DNA of 64,000 nucleotides from Haloprofundus salinisoli (GCF_020097815.1 NZ_CP083663.1:1550001-1614000); one strand, 5' to 3'. Counted from the first letter of the stretch, positions 35,829 to 45,196 are shown. Notes: generated by a model from the letters alone, not told the origin. Made by a program: numbers and translations.

Positions 35829-35943
35829 GCCCGCACCGACGATGCCTCCCCGCCTAAGCGTTCGGACGCCCGGGAGTTTCACCGCCTCGTCGGGCGACCA
35901 CCGATGTAAACACTTTTCAGCACTCTCGCGTAACTCAGTTCGA

Positions 35944-36017
<74 letters not shown>

Positions 36018-36104
36018 CTTCTACGACGACCGAAGGGAGGAGTGAAGCGGCTCCCGAGGGAGTTGTATTACGGAACGAGGGAGCGCAGCGACCGACGTTC
36101 CGGT

Positions 36105-36126
36105 GGTTCAACTCCCTCCCAGCCCG
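36105..36126 (+). repeat. Direct copy of the tRNA-Lys 3' end
   Basis: Twenty-two bases, GGTTCAACTCCCTCCCAGCC plus CG, are identical to 35996-36017 in the tRNA. A run of T follows, reminiscent of a terminator. A duplicated tRNA 3' end is what a site-specific integration leaves behind (attL/attR pair). Confidence 0.8.
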
Positions 36127-36142
36127 TTTTTCTGCGAACAGC

Positions 36143-36161
36143 GCGAGACCGAAGGTCTCGC
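36143..36161 (+). repeat. Perfect hairpin with GAA loop
   Basis: Eight-base arms GCGAGACC and GGTCTCGC enclose GAA. It is of the same design as the hairpins at 30979-31069 and the first palindrome at 23323. Confidence 0.8.
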
Positions 36162-36497
36162 AAGCCGTGCAGGCGACTCACGTGCCGCCCCCAGACGAAG
36201 TGAGCAGTGAAAACGCCTCAGTGAGAGTTGAAGTAGACTGTACTCGCTTCGGTACGTCTGCAGACGCTCTACGTTCGCTACTCATCCGTCGATTCACTCC
36301 CGAATGTGAACCGAAGGTGGTGGAGAAAAGGTCGGTACGTGCTCTGTCACGTACCGCGAGCCATTCAGCCCGTCCCGGACGGCGGTTTTACCCGGTACCG
36401 TTCGTTCAGCCAGCCGTTGTCGGGTCAAACGCGACCGCGATGTCTGTCAGTGGCGTGACGAACGGAGACAGATTAGGGGTGCCTCCGGACGCTCCGC

Positions 36498-36851
36498 TCA
36501 ATCTCGCGCACTGACGCTGACTCGCCCGTCCGCTCTCACGGCGACCTCGAACCCTTCGTAGTCGAAGGCGAGTTCGCCGCGGATGTCTCGCGGCCGTTGC
36601 GAATCAGGGTCGAAGAGGGCTGTTTCGAGCGCATTGACGTCGACGCTACCGTAGAGTGGGGAGAACTCGTTGTGCAGCGGGTCTACGTCCGCCGCATCGG
36701 CGACAGCGTCGAGAATGATGACGCTCAAATCGAAGGAGTCACCCGGACGATACCATGCCTCTGATGTTCCAAGTGTGTCGTTCGCGTGCCCGTCCGCGTC
36801 AACACCGCCCTCCGTGTTTGAGTGTTCCATCGATTCGACCTCTCCGACCAT
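36498..36851 (-). CDS. HalOD1 output-domain protein
   Basis: A 117-residue protein whose C-terminal two thirds match the haloarchaeal HalOD1 output domain: the SVIILDAVADAADVDPLHNE helix (about residues 44-62), then LYGSVDVNALETALF and the terminal beta strands ending in GRVSVS. Such domains occur singly or at the end of response-regulator-like proteins and are thought to relay signals, with no known enzymatic activity. Lower G+C and position after the tRNA scar suggest an accessory gene. A Met at codon 8 is an alternative start. Confidence 0.75.
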   Translation of the reverse strand: MVGEVESMEHSNTEGGVDADGHANDTLGTSEAWYRPGDSFDLSVIILDAVADAADVDPLHNEFSPLYGSVDVNALETALFDPDSQRPRDIRGELAFDYEGFEVAVRADGRVSVSARD

Positions 36852-36930
36852 ACCCTACTTCCAGTGAGAGGTGGTGTAGCATCCCTGGTTGAGTGTTCAA
36901 TCCTTTATGTGTGGTCGCTCGGTGTCTCGG

Positions 36931-37587
36931 TTACTCCGAGTCGGCACCGTTGAGACTGTTCTGGACGAGCGTCCTGTGTGCGCGCCGGAGGCGGACCGAC
37001 GCCGCCTGCGCGGAGATACCCATCCCCTCCGCGAGTTCGCTCAGCGTCGTGCGCCGCGGCACCTCGAAGTAGCCTTCGTCGAGCGCCTGCGTGAGTATCT
37101 CGCGCTGCGGTCCGGTCAGGCCGAACGACTCGCCGGGGAGTTCGCCGCCCTCGCTGTACACCGCCGTGAGGTGGCGGGTGACGTCGACGTCGAGGTCCTG
37201 TTTGTAGTACTCCTGCAACGACGCGCGGTTGGGGAAGCGCATCCGAATCTGCCAGACGCCGTTCTCCCACCTCATGTCGAGATTCATCGCGCCTAGCTCC
37301 ACCACCGCCGGGTACGCCGAGAAACTGTGGCCGTACTCGGTGTATTCGAGGTGGTAGAGACGCTTGTCGTTGACGTCGACGAGCGGCGTGAGGTTGGTCA
37401 CCGTCGGGTCGTCGTCGACGGCGGCGGCGAACTCCTCCGTGGAGGTACCCGAAATCCAGACGAACATTTGAATCACGCCCGACTCGTCCGCCTGTATCAG
37501 TTCGATGTCGGCGGCTACGCCGGGTTTGGAGGAGAGTGCCTGCTGGAGAATCGGTGTGTCCAGAACGAACTCCCCGATGAGACTCAT
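36931..37587 (-). CDS. Bacterio-opsin-activator-type HTH regulator
   Basis: A 218-residue transcription factor of the haloarchaeal HTH_10 (Bat-like) type. Residues about 1-155 form a beta-rich sensory half. The C-terminal HTH reads LTGPQREILTQALDEGYFEV (about 160-180), then the TTLSELAEGMGISAQAASVR recognition helix region. These proteins typically respond to redox, light or metabolic state and act on nearby or distant promoters; the ligand here is unknown. The ATG at 37587 is preceded by an A/T-rich box near 37610-37622. It is a monocistronic unit. Confidence 0.85.
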   Translation of the reverse strand: MSLIGEFVLDTPILQQALSSKPGVAADIELIQADESGVIQMFVWISGTSTEEFAAAVDDDPTVTNLTPLVDVNDKRLYHLEYTEYGHSFSAYPAVVELGAMNLDMRWENGVWQIRMRFPNRASLQEYYKQDLDVDVTRHLTAVYSEGGELPGESFGLTGPQREILTQALDEGYFEVPRRTTLSELAEGMGISAQAASVRLRRAHRTLVQNSLNGADSE

Positions 37588-37665
37588 CTACGCGCACCCA
37601 ATCCTCTTGGGGTAAAAAGAGTAACTCTCTGGCAAAGTTTGCCGAGGAGACGGTCGAGACGCCCG

Positions 37666-38142
37666 CTACAGGTTTTCGCCCTGGTAGCTTCCGTCGTACG
37701 TACCGTCGTGGTCGGCCTCTGCGAGAACTAACTGCGCGATTCGCGCCCCGCGCTCCAGTTCGACGTCGTGGTGGACCTCGAGCAGTCCCTCGCCTTTCCC
37801 TTCGTAGCCCGAGTCCCACACCGCCGTGTTCAGCATGCAGGAGTTGCGCAGAAGCGACGACCGGGGGTAGATGAAGCCGACGTGTCCCTCGGGGATGCGA
37901 ACCGTCTCCGCGTAGCGGACAACGTAACCGCCCGGCGGGAGGTAGTACGTCTCCGTCTCGTCGTCGGTCTCCTCGCGTTCGACCGCCTGTCTGTCGCCGA
38001 TCTCCTTGCCCTCGTGGCCGATGCGGCCGGGCTCACGCTGCTCGAAGACGGCTTCGAGCGTCAGGTCGACGCCGTTCGGTTGTCGCTGCTCCTCCGAGAC
38101 GGGCGAGACCTGGTCGCCGACGAACGAACCTGCTCGGTACAT
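37666..38142 (-). CDS. dut: dUTPase/dCTP deaminase family protein
   Basis: A 158-residue member of the trimeric dUTPase/dCTP-deaminase fold. The GVDLTLEAVFE N-terminal motif, the PRSSLLRNS active-site strand (about residues 96-104) and NTAVWDSGYEG (about 110-120), with the Asp typical of dUTPases, are present. It should keep dUTP low or make dUMP, feeding thymidylate synthesis; deamination is the alternative. The ATG at 38142 begins the conserved MYRAGSFVG; the longer upstream frame overlaps the aconitase promoter and is rejected. It is divergent from acn. Confidence 0.82.
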   Translation of the reverse strand: MYRAGSFVGDQVSPVSEEQRQPNGVDLTLEAVFEQREPGRIGHEGKEIGDRQAVEREETDDETETYYLPPGGYVVRYAETVRIPEGHVGFIYPRSSLLRNSCMLNTAVWDSGYEGKGEGLLEVHHDVELERGARIAQLVLAEADHDGTYDGSYQGENL

Positions 38143-38322
38143 ACTCGGGCGTCTCGACTCCGAGCGGATAGCCGTTCTCGTTTGGCGTCGACCCATCGTC
38201 GAACTGCCGCACACTCCGCGCTGCACAGGTTTCACTCGTAACCGAATCATCTTCGACATCTCCGCGAAAATTGCCGGCGGGAGCGACATTCCGCACGGTT
38301 CTTCGGGTAGGAAACACGCGGG

Positions 38323-38331
38323 ATTTATATC
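38323..38331 (+). promoter_or_regulatory. TATA box of the aconitase gene
   Basis: ATTTATATC sits about 26-34 bases before the ATG at 38357, preceded by a purine-rich GAAACACGCGG that could be the BRE. One of the clearest leaderless promoters in the window. Confidence 0.6.
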
Positions 38332-38356
38332 CAACCGGAGACGACCAACGAACGTT

Positions 38357-40333
38357 ATGGGACAGACGGTAACCGAAAAAATTCTCGCCGACCACCTCGT
38401 CGAGGGTGAACTCACGCCCGGTGAGGAGATCGGCATCGAGATCGATCAGGTTCTCACGCAGGACACGACAGGAACGATGGTCTGGCTGCAGTTCGAGGCG
38501 CTCGAACTGGACGAAGTCCAGACCGAACTCGCGGCGCAGTACTGCGACCACCAGACGTACCAGTTCGACTTCAAGAACACGGACGACCACCGCTTCCTCC
38601 GCTCCGCAGCGGGAACGTTCGGCGCACACTTCTCCCGACCGGGCAACGGCATCTGCCACAACGTCCACAAGGAGAACTTCGCCGCCCCCGGCAAGACCCT
38701 CCTCGGTTCGGACAGCCACACGCCGACGCCCGGCGGCCTCGGCCAGCTCGCCATCGGCGCGGGCGGCCTCGACATCGCCGTCGCCATGGGTGGCGGCCCG
38801 TACTACGTCGAGATGCCGGAAGTCGTCAACGTCCGCCTCGAGGGCGAACTGCCCGCGTGGGCGACGGCAAAAGACGTCATCCTCGAGATGCTCCGCCAGC
38901 TCTCCGTCAAAGGCGGCGTCGGTAAAGTGTTCGAGTACACCGGCCCCGGCGTAGAGACGCTCTCCGTGCCCGAGCGCACGACCATCACCAACATGGGCAC
39001 CGAGCTCGGCGCGACCTCCTCCATCTTCCCGACCGACGAGAAGACGAAGGACTTCCTGAAGCGCGTCGACCGCGAGGACGAGTACGTCGACCTCCAGCCC
39101 GACGACGACGCCGAGTACGCCGACGAGATCGTCATCGATCTCTCGGACCTCGAACCGCTCATCTCCAAGCCGTCGATGCCCGACAACGTCGTCCCCGTCC
39201 GCGAGGTCGCGGGCGAGCCCGTCGACCAGGTCATCATCGGCTCCTGTACGAACGGCGGTTATCCGGACATCCTCCCGGCCGCGAAGATGCTGAAGGGCCG
39301 CGAGATCAACAAGAAGACGGACATGATCGTCGCCCCCGGCTCGAAGCAGGCCTCCGAACTGCTGGCCCGTCAGGGCTGGACCGCGGAGATGATGGCCGCC
39401 GGCGTCAACTTCTCCGAGGCGACCTGCGGCGCGTGTATCGGTATCGGTCACGTGCCCGCCTCCGACTCCGTCTCGCTGCGCACGTTCAACCGCAACTTCG
39501 AGGGCCGCTCCGGCATCGAGGACGACTCCGTCTACCTCTGCTCGCCGGAGGTCGCCACCGCGGCGGCGCTCAAGGGCGAGATCGTCGACCCGCGGGACCT
39601 CGCCGAGGAACTCGGCGACCTCGAGGATCCCGGCTTCCAGCTCCCGGACCAGTACAACGGCTCGAAGGCCGACCTCATCAGCCCCGAGGAAGCGGTCGAC
39701 GACGACCTCATCAAGGGCCCCAACATCGGCGACGTGCCGCTGAAGGACCCCCTGCAGTCGCACCTCGCGGGTGAGGCGCTCCTGAAGATGACCGACAACA
39801 TCACGACGGACCACATCATCCCGGCGACGTCGGACATCCTCAAGTTCCGCTCGAACGTGCCGAAGCTCTCGGAGTTCACGCTCTCGCGCGTCGACGAGAC
39901 GTTCGCACAGCGCGCGCTCGACGCCGACGGCGGCTTCCTCGTCGCCGGCGAGAACTACGGTCAGGGTTCCTCCCGCGAGCACGCGGCGCTCTGCCCAATG
40001 TACCTCGGCATCGAGGGCGTTCTCGCGCAGTCGTTCGCCCGCATCCACAAGGCGAACCTGTTCAACTTCGGTCTCGTCCCGCTGACCATCGACGTAGAGA
40101 CCTACGAGAAGATCGAGCAGGGCGACGACATCGAGATCGTCGACGACGTCGGCGAAGGCGTCCGCTCCGGCCAGGATGAGTTCACGGTCCGCGTGAACGA
40201 CGACTGGGAGGCGACCGCCCAGCTCGACGCCTCCGAGCGCGAGCGCGAGATTCTCGCCGCCGGTGGCAAGCTCTCGTGGACGAAGCAGCAGTACGAAGAC
40301 GGTCAGGGCGGCGCGACGCCCGCCGACGACTGA
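38357..40333 (+). CDS. acn: Aconitate hydratase
   Basis: A 658-residue aconitase interconverting citrate and isocitrate in the TCA cycle. The iron-sulfur cysteines are visible as Cys in IIGSCTNGGYPD and the pair in TCGACIG. Also present are LLGSDSHTPTPGG, the GQGSSREHAAL swivelling-domain signature and the FNFGLVP segment. The length matches the archaeal/mitochondrial-like short aconitases of about 650 residues, not the 900-residue AcnA. The ATG at 38357 lies 26 bases after a strong TATA box, so the mRNA is probably leaderless. Confidence 0.93.
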   Translation: MGQTVTEKILADHLVEGELTPGEEIGIEIDQVLTQDTTGTMVWLQFEALELDEVQTELAAQYCDHQTYQFDFKNTDDHRFLRSAAGTFGAHFSRPGNGICHNVHKENFAAPGKTLLGSDSHTPTPGGLGQLAIGAGGLDIAVAMGGGPYYVEMPEVVNVRLEGELPAWATAKDVILEMLRQLSVKGGVGKVFEYTGPGVETLSVPERTTITNMGTELGATSSIFPTDEKTKDFLKRVDREDEYVDLQPDDDAEYADEIVIDLSDLEPLISKPSMPDNVVPVREVAGEPVDQVIIGSCTNGGYPDILPAAKMLKGREINKKTDMIVAPGSKQASELLARQGWTAEMMAAGVNFSEATCGACIGIGHVPASDSVSLRTFNRNFEGRSGIEDDSVYLCSPEVATAAALKGEIVDPRDLAEELGDLEDPGFQLPDQYNGSKADLISPEEAVDDDLIKGPNIGDVPLKDPLQSHLAGEALLKMTDNITTDHIIPATSDILKFRSNVPKLSEFTLSRVDETFAQRALDADGGFLVAGENYGQGSSREHAALCPMYLGIEGVLAQSFARIHKANLFNFGLVPLTIDVETYEKIEQGDDIEIVDDVGEGVRSGQDEFTVRVNDDWEATAQLDASEREREILAAGGKLSWTKQQYEDGQGGATPADD

Positions 40334-40482
40334 ACGCGCGTTCACTCCCCGCTTTCTTTCGTTTTTCGCCCGCCGAGCGGCCGCGCCGTCGTCTCCTCGT
40401 TCGGACTGCTGGCCCACCGACCAGTTTCAATTACCTGAGTGTTGCCAGCGCGTTTATTGTTCGTCGTCTCGAATGGCGTTCC

Positions 40483-41013
40483 GTGACCACCACCCCCGCC
40501 GACGCCGAAGGAACGACCGTTCGACGCGCCGAGCGGGCGGACCTCCTCGACGTGTTCCGCATCGAGAAGACCTGCTTCAAACAGCCGTGGCCCTTCGCGG
40601 CGTTCGAGCAGTTTCTCGGCGAACCCGGCTTCCTCGTCGCCGTCGACGGCGTCGCCCAGTCGAAACAGAGCGGCGACCGCGCCGAGCGCGTCGTCGGCTA
40701 CGTCGTCGCCGACGTGATGCCGAACTACGGCCACGACATCGGCCACGTCAAGGACATCGCTGTCCATCCCGACGCTCGCGGACGCGGACTCGGGCGGATG
40801 CTCCTCCGGCAGTCGCTCGTCTCGATGGCGCTCGGCGGTGCGAATCTGGTGAAGCTCGAAGTCAGAGAACACAACGACCCCGCCAAGACGCTGTACGAGA
40901 GCGAGGGTTTCGAACCCCTGCGCCGCATTCCCCGGTACTACGAGGACGGCGAGGCGGCGCTCGTGATGGTCGTCGACGCCGACGAGTGGCAGCGCGGCGG
41001 CGACGACAGGTAG
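40483..41013 (+). CDS. rimI: Ribosomal protein N-acetyltransferase RimI (GNAT)
   Basis: A 176-residue GNAT acetyltransferase. The first strand VRRAERADLLDVFRIEKTCF, the WPFAAFEQF segment and the acetyl-CoA loop VHPDARGRGLGRMLL (about residues 90-105) match the archaeal RimI/Nat family, which acetylates protein N-termini. The YESEGFEPLRRIPRYYEDGE end is typical. It starts at GTG (40483), giving a short polar leader; an ATG further upstream lies in the spacer and is not supported. It precedes the DUF5810-like gene by about 70 bases. Confidence 0.86.
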   Translation: MTTTPADAEGTTVRRAERADLLDVFRIEKTCFKQPWPFAAFEQFLGEPGFLVAVDGVAQSKQSGDRAERVVGYVVADVMPNYGHDIGHVKDIAVHPDARGRGLGRMLLRQSLVSMALGGANLVKLEVREHNDPAKTLYESEGFEPLRRIPRYYEDGEAALVMVVDADEWQRGGDDR

Positions 41014-41081
41014 TCGCCGCCGACGAACGACGACCGCCGGGACAGTAACACGCTTTTTTCGCTCCGACGATAACCACGACC

Positions 41082-41576
41082 ATGGGATACGCCTGTCCGG
41101 TCTGCGACGTGCCGCAGCGCGACGCCGAACACCTCGCCAACCACCTCGCGTTCACGGCGATGCTCCGCCACGAGGAACACGAGGCGTGGCTGGACGAGCA
41201 CGTTCCCGGCTGGAACGAACGGGGATCGAAGGAACTCGCCGAGGTCGTCACCGGCCACGCCGAGGAGACCGAGTACGACGAGGTGTTCGAGGACACGGTC
41301 GGGTCGACGCACGCGAGCCGCGACCACCAGCACGGACACGGCCACGGTCACGACCACGGGAACGCGCCCGGCGGCTTCTTCGATCCGAGTGCGGCCGCCC
41401 AGCGCGGGTCGGGGTCGATGAGCGCGGAGGCCCAGCAGGTGCTCCGGGAGGCGCAGGAACTGACCCAGCAGATGCTCGAAGCCGACGGAGACGAAAGCGA
41501 CGGCGACACCGACGGAGACGAAAGCGACGGAGCGACCGAAACCGAGGCGGACGAGAGCGACACCGAGGAGGAGTGA
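41082..41576 (+). CDS. DUF5810-like protein with His-rich and acidic tail
   Basis: A 164-residue protein. A zinc-finger-like start, YACPVCDVPQRDAEHLANHL (residues 3-22: two Cys, two His), is followed by a helical region. Next comes a His stretch (HQHGHGHGHDHG, about residues 87-98) and a long Asp/Glu/Thr tail. I associate it with DUF5810, which is usually next to a DUF5809 gene, as here. A metal- or nucleic-acid-binding function is possible. Soluble. Confidence 0.72.
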   Translation: MGYACPVCDVPQRDAEHLANHLAFTAMLRHEEHEAWLDEHVPGWNERGSKELAEVVTGHAEETEYDEVFEDTVGSTHASRDHQHGHGHGHDHGNAPGGFFDPSAAAQRGSGSMSAEAQQVLREAQELTQQMLEADGDESDGDTDGDESDGATETEADESDTEEE

Positions 41577-41631
41577 CCCTCGACGAGACGGGACGGAAAC
41601 GCGTTTACCGCGGCGCTCCGACGCGAAACGC

Positions 41632-42048
41632 ATGCAGAGTGACGGCGCGTTCGCTCCCGAATCGGCAGACGAAGCCCGCGAGTTGTACGAGTCGGTCGGC
41701 CCCGCCGCGCAGGTCGTCGTCCGCGAGACGGCCACGGCGATGGAGTTCGACCGCGAGGAGTACCGCGAGCGAGTGACCGGCGAGGTGGTCGAGACGGCCC
41801 GCGACGCGCTGTTCGCGTCGCTGCTCGTCGTCCACGACGGGACGAACGAGGAGTTCGAGGCGTGGGCCGACGACTACGCCGAGTACGAGGTCGAGACGCT
41901 CGGCAGCGAGAACGTCGACAACGTCGTCTGGCACGTGATTCCCTTCGCGGACCGCGTGCTCGCGGCGACGTACCAGAACGAACCGGAGGCGGCCGCCGGG
42001 ACGCTCCGACGACAGGCGTTCGGCCGGGTGTACCGCGAGCTGTTCTGA
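41632..42048 (+). CDS. DUF5809-like haloarchaeal protein
   Basis: A 138-residue acidic soluble protein that pairs with the preceding gene in haloarchaea as I recall (DUF5810-DUF5809; unverified). The fold looks alpha/beta: AQVVVRETATAMEF, then LFASLLVVHDGT, VVWHVIPFADRVLA and a terminal helix. No catalytic motif is obvious. Start ATG 41632, 56 bases after the previous stop. Probably one transcript with rimI and DUF5810. Confidence 0.7.
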   Translation: MQSDGAFAPESADEARELYESVGPAAQVVVRETATAMEFDREEYRERVTGEVVETARDALFASLLVVHDGTNEEFEAWADDYAEYEVETLGSENVDNVVWHVIPFADRVLAATYQNEPEAAAGTLRRQAFGRVYRELF

Positions 42049-42107
42049 ACGACCTCTCGCGCCGCCGCGAGCGCAATCGGTTTACTCGGGCGGTCCGAAC
42101 GACGAGC

Positions 42108-42485
42108 GTGCGACCGATTACGCGCCGCGTCCTGGCGTTTATCGTCCTCCTCTCGCTCGGACTGCTGGCGCTCGGAGCGCTCCCGAGCTATCTCGGCACG
42201 GGCGACCCCTACTATCTCACCGCCGAGGAGACCGACGCCGCCGGGTCGGCGGTGAACGTCACCGACTTTTCGGCCCAACGGTATCCGTACCTCGCCACGG
42301 CGCTCGAAGCGGGCCGCTCGGAGGGCTACCAGCGGGGACCGTTCGGCCTGAAGGAGTCTTTCACCCACTCGCCGTTCGACGAACGCGACGCGCTCACGAC
42401 GCAGAATCCGGACGCCGAACGCGACGGCCGTGTGCTCGTCGAGTACGACGGGACGCGTTACTGGGTCGCCGTGGAGCAAGAGTAA
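42108..42485 (+). CDS. Membrane-anchored small protein
   Basis: A 125-residue protein started at GTG 42108. One N-terminal hydrophobic segment (about residues 8-25) acts as an anchor or signal, followed by an outside domain of about 95 residues with YYLTAEETDAAG and the ending RYWVAVEQE. There is no lipobox. No family is recognised. It is placed between DUF5809 and NUDIX genes on one strand with short gaps (60 and 8 bases). Confidence 0.62.
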   Translation: MRPITRRVLAFIVLLSLGLLALGALPSYLGTGDPYYLTAEETDAAGSAVNVTDFSAQRYPYLATALEAGRSEGYQRGPFGLKESFTHSPFDERDALTTQNPDAERDGRVLVEYDGTRYWVAVEQE

Positions 42486-42492
42486 CTGAACC

Positions 42493-43098
42493 ATGACCGA
42501 CGAGACACGCGACGACGGCGACAGAAGCGCAGACGAGACGACAAACAGCGGCCGCCGCGACGCGCTCGGCGACCCGGAGTGGCCCGTTCTCGACTCGCAG
42601 ACCGAGTACGAGACGGGGTGGTTCACCGGCGGCTACGACCGGGTCCGGCAACCCGACGGCACCGAGAAAAAGTACTACTGGGCGGAACTCTCGACGGCCG
42701 TCGTCGTCGTCGCGGTGGCGGAGGAGCACGTCCTCTTCGTCGAGCAGTACCGTCCGACCGTCCGCGAGACGCAGTTGGAACTGCCGGCGGGCATCGTCGA
42801 GCGGGGCGAGTCGTTCACGCAGGCGGCCGAACGCGAACTCCGCGAAGAGACGGGGTTCGAGGCGTCGAGTCTCTCGCTCGTCCAGGACTTCTGGACCTGC
42901 ACCGGCCTGCTCAGACACCGCCGCGGCATCGTCTTCGCGGAGGGGCTGACCCCCGGCGAGCGCGAACTCGACTCCAACGAGTTTCTCACGCCGAAGGCGG
43001 TGCCCATCGAGGACGCCGTCGACGTGGCGCGGGCGCAACCGACGAACGACGCGACTATCGAAGGACTGCTGTTGGCGAAAGACGAGGGCCTGTTGTAG
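42493..43098 (+). CDS. NUDIX hydrolase (ADP-ribose pyrophosphatase-like)
   Basis: A 201-residue NUDIX enzyme. The Nudix box is complete: GIVERGESFTQAAERELREE then TGF, matching G-x5-E-x7-REU-x-EE-x-G-U. The preceding QLELPAG and the FVEQYRPTVRE segments resemble ADP-ribose pyrophosphatases, which hydrolyse ADP-ribose and related dinucleoside phosphates. The N-terminal 40 residues are polar and probably flexible. It starts only eight bases after the membrane-anchored gene, so it is likely coupled to it. Confidence 0.85.
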   Translation: MTDETRDDGDRSADETTNSGRRDALGDPEWPVLDSQTEYETGWFTGGYDRVRQPDGTEKKYYWAELSTAVVVVAVAEEHVLFVEQYRPTVRETQLELPAGIVERGESFTQAAERELREETGFEASSLSLVQDFWTCTGLLRHRRGIVFAEGLTPGERELDSNEFLTPKAVPIEDAVDVARAQPTNDATIEGLLLAKDEGLL

Positions 43099-43110
43099 CC
43101 GGCTATCGCG

Positions 43111-43887
43111 TTACGCGCCGAGTCGCTGCAACCCGACGACGAGGCGGTTGACTACCTCGTCGACCGTCGGCGACGGAATCGAGTCGGGTTTTTCCACACT
43201 CGTCTCTCCCACGTCGCTCACCGTCGCGTCGTAGTGACCGGTTGAGACGTCGTTTTTCATCAGGTAGTGACCGGCAGAGGCGTCGTTGGTCACGTTCATC
43301 GTCGCGCGGGTGACGATTTCCCGGTCACGGTCGACGTGGAGCGTCAACGTCGCGGTGCTGTTCTGACTCCACGGCCCGAAGTACATCGCTTTCGTCTCGC
43401 CACCCGTGAGGTCGGCGCGGAGGACGAGGGTTTCGTGGTCCGCTGACACCTGCTCGAACGTCACGTTCTCCACCTGTTGCGGTCGGAGGAGGTGGACGTC
43501 TGTGTACGATTTACTCGGTTTGCTCGTCCACGCCCCCGGCGCTCCAGACGTGGTATTTCGCGTCCACGTCGTGTGTCGCGTCCGCATCGTTTCGTACTCT
43601 TGGTCTGCGATGTCTACGCTCCCGTGAGCGCGCCCGTTCCGCCCGTCGACGGCGTACGCGAACTGGTCGTGTGTCCCGCCTTCGAACCGAACGTCGAGGC
43701 TGTAGCTGTAGTTCGTCGCTCGCAGATTCTCCATCGCCGCCGTTGCCTTCTCTGTCGGCGTGTCGTCGGCGGCGATGGCTCGGTGGTCGGCGGTCGGAGA
43801 GGGGAGGAGGACCAGTGTACCCGCCGCGGCGACGACGAGTACGGCAGTGAGGATGAGGAGAGCGATGCGTTGGGGAACGTATTTCAT
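43111..43887 (-). CDS. Signal-anchored extracytoplasmic protein
   Basis: A 258-residue protein with an N-terminal hydrophobic anchor (about residues 9-30) followed by an external beta-rich domain. Segments such as YSYSLDVRFEGG, TLVLRADLTGG and TLTLHVDRDREIVTRATMNV resemble the lipoprotein-carrier-like beta fold, though no family is certain. There is no Cys at a lipobox. Several NxT/S sites suit archaeal N-glycosylation. It is convergent with the NUDIX gene (12-base gap). Confidence 0.6.
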   Translation of the reverse strand: MKYVPQRIALLILTAVLVVAAAGTLVLLPSPTADHRAIAADDTPTEKATAAMENLRATNYSYSLDVRFEGGTHDQFAYAVDGRNGRAHGSVDIADQEYETMRTRHTTWTRNTTSGAPGAWTSKPSKSYTDVHLLRPQQVENVTFEQVSADHETLVLRADLTGGETKAMYFGPWSQNSTATLTLHVDRDREIVTRATMNVTNDASAGHYLMKNDVSTGHYDATVSDVGETSVEKPDSIPSPTVDEVVNRLVVGLQRLGA

Positions 43888-43966
43888 ATCCGAACGTTTT
43901 GGCGCTCAAATATAACCGTTTCTCCCCGACCCGCGTCCTTATCCGTCTTCGCCGGAATGTCGTGAT

Positions 43967-44320
43967 ATGGACGGCGAAATCACGCCCCAAGAAGTCGAGG
44001 CGCTCCTCGACGGCGATGCGCCGCCGCGAGTCGTCGACATCCGCTCTCCGGCGGCGTTCGACCGCGAGCACATCCCCGGCAGCGAGAACATCCCCTTTGC
44101 CGAGCTACCGAACCGCGTCGAGTCGCTTTCGGACGCCGAGCGCATCGTCACCGTCTGCCCGCACGGCCAAGCCAGCCGACAGGCCGCCCGCCTCATCAAA
44201 TCCTACGAGGGGACGAGAGACGCCCACGTCGAGAGCATGGAGGGCGGTCTCACCGAGTGGACCGGTGACGTCGACTCCGCGCGCCCGACTGACGACGAAG
44301 GCCCGCAGTCGCCGTTCTAG
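43967..44320 (+). CDS. Rhodanese-like single-domain protein
   Basis: A 117-residue rhodanese domain. The characteristic VVDIRSPAAFDREHIPGSENI (about residues 22-42) and an active-site loop CPHGQASRQ starting at Cys64 are present, so a persulfide-carrying thiosulfate sulfurtransferase-type activity is possible. The C-terminal TEWTG is standard. The last 15 residues are an acidic, Pro-containing tail. Its stop codon overlaps that of the opposite gene (shared CTAG). No sulfur-transfer partner lies adjacent. Confidence 0.85.
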   Translation: MDGEITPQEVEALLDGDAPPRVVDIRSPAAFDREHIPGSENIPFAELPNRVESLSDAERIVTVCPHGQASRQAARLIKSYEGTRDAHVESMEGGLTEWTGDVDSARPTDDEGPQSPF

Positions 44321-44589
44321 CTCTCACCTATCGCCCCCTGGTAGACGACTTTCGTCACCAAGGCGGCGACCACGGCAGACTGCAGGAAGAGAAACCCGTA
44401 GACGAGGAGCCAGATTCCGTCGCCAGTGCTGACGAGAAACTCGTTGTAGAGGAACGTATCGACGAGCAGTGTCGCGATAATCGCTGGCGCACCGACCATC
44501 GTCACGTCTCTCGGGAGGACGCCCCACTCGGCTAACGCGACGACGACGCCGGTCACAGCGAACACTGCGAGCGTCACCCGGACCCACAA
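44317..44589 (-). CDS. Small three-helix membrane protein
   Basis: A 90-residue hydrophobic protein with three probable helices (residues about 3-21, 32-50 and 57-82) and very short loops. The stop shares the palindromic CTAG with the rhodanese gene. No family is recognised. A T8 run (44605-44612) lies upstream. Confidence 0.55.
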   Translation of the reverse strand: MWVRVTLAVFAVTGVVVALAEWGVLPRDVTMVGAPAIIATLLVDTFLYNEFLVSTGDGIWLLVYGFLFLQSAVVAALVTKVVYQGAIGES

Positions 44590-44787
44590 CCGTCCTACAC
44601 CGTTTTTTTTCAGAGTAGAGACTCGCAGAGCGCATACTACCCCCTTCTTGCGGGCTCACGAAAAACCACGCGGCTGACAACACTCGCACCATCCGAGCGT
44701 TGAGTGAACTCACGTCTCTTCGACGTAGACCTACGAGAAACGGAGACTCGACGCGGGCCGAGTCAGAGGACGGTCACGTAGGTGTGG

Positions 44788-45093
<306 letters not shown>

Positions 45094-45196
45094 CTACTCG
45101 ATGGGGGTACAAAACAGTGTCGGGAATCGGTCCCTCGGTCGCTTTCGCGGGCTTTCACCGCGGCGCTCGCTTGCGACCGAAGTTGCGACCGAGCTA

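Larger units (their letters stand above)
36018..36497. other. Spacer after tRNA-Lys with integration scar and hairpins
   Basis: These 480 bases contain the words CGACCGAAGGGAG and GAGGAGTGA (36022-36045, also seen near 30950), a partial tRNA copy and a hairpin. Between about 36170 and 36490 an open frame exists, but its composition is irregular and no motif is seen, so no gene is called. G+C is lower than in the core. Confidence 0.5.

Noticed and set aside
36058-36067. Inverted piece of the tRNA T-arm (GAGGGAGTTG) as evidence of a second integration
   Set aside because: Only ten bases; may arise by chance or from a local hairpin, so it is not counted as a separate scar.
36167-36514. Plus-strand frame of 115 codons after tRNA-Lys
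   Set aside because: Irregular codon use, no motif, overlaps the HalOD1 gene end; more likely decayed accessory DNA.
38033-40417. A 794-codon open frame antisense to aconitase
   Set aside because: High-GC codon bias opens the opposite strand; the product has Arg/Val/Asp-rich shadow composition and no motif, and aconitase is certain.
41368-41576. His- and Asp/Glu-rich tail as a separate gene
   Set aside because: It is in frame with, and the natural low-complexity end of, the DUF5810-like protein.
44600-44612. T8 run as a strong plus-strand terminator
   Set aside because: No plus-strand gene ends just upstream (the rhodanese gene stops about 280 bases earlier); more likely part of the minus-strand promoter region.
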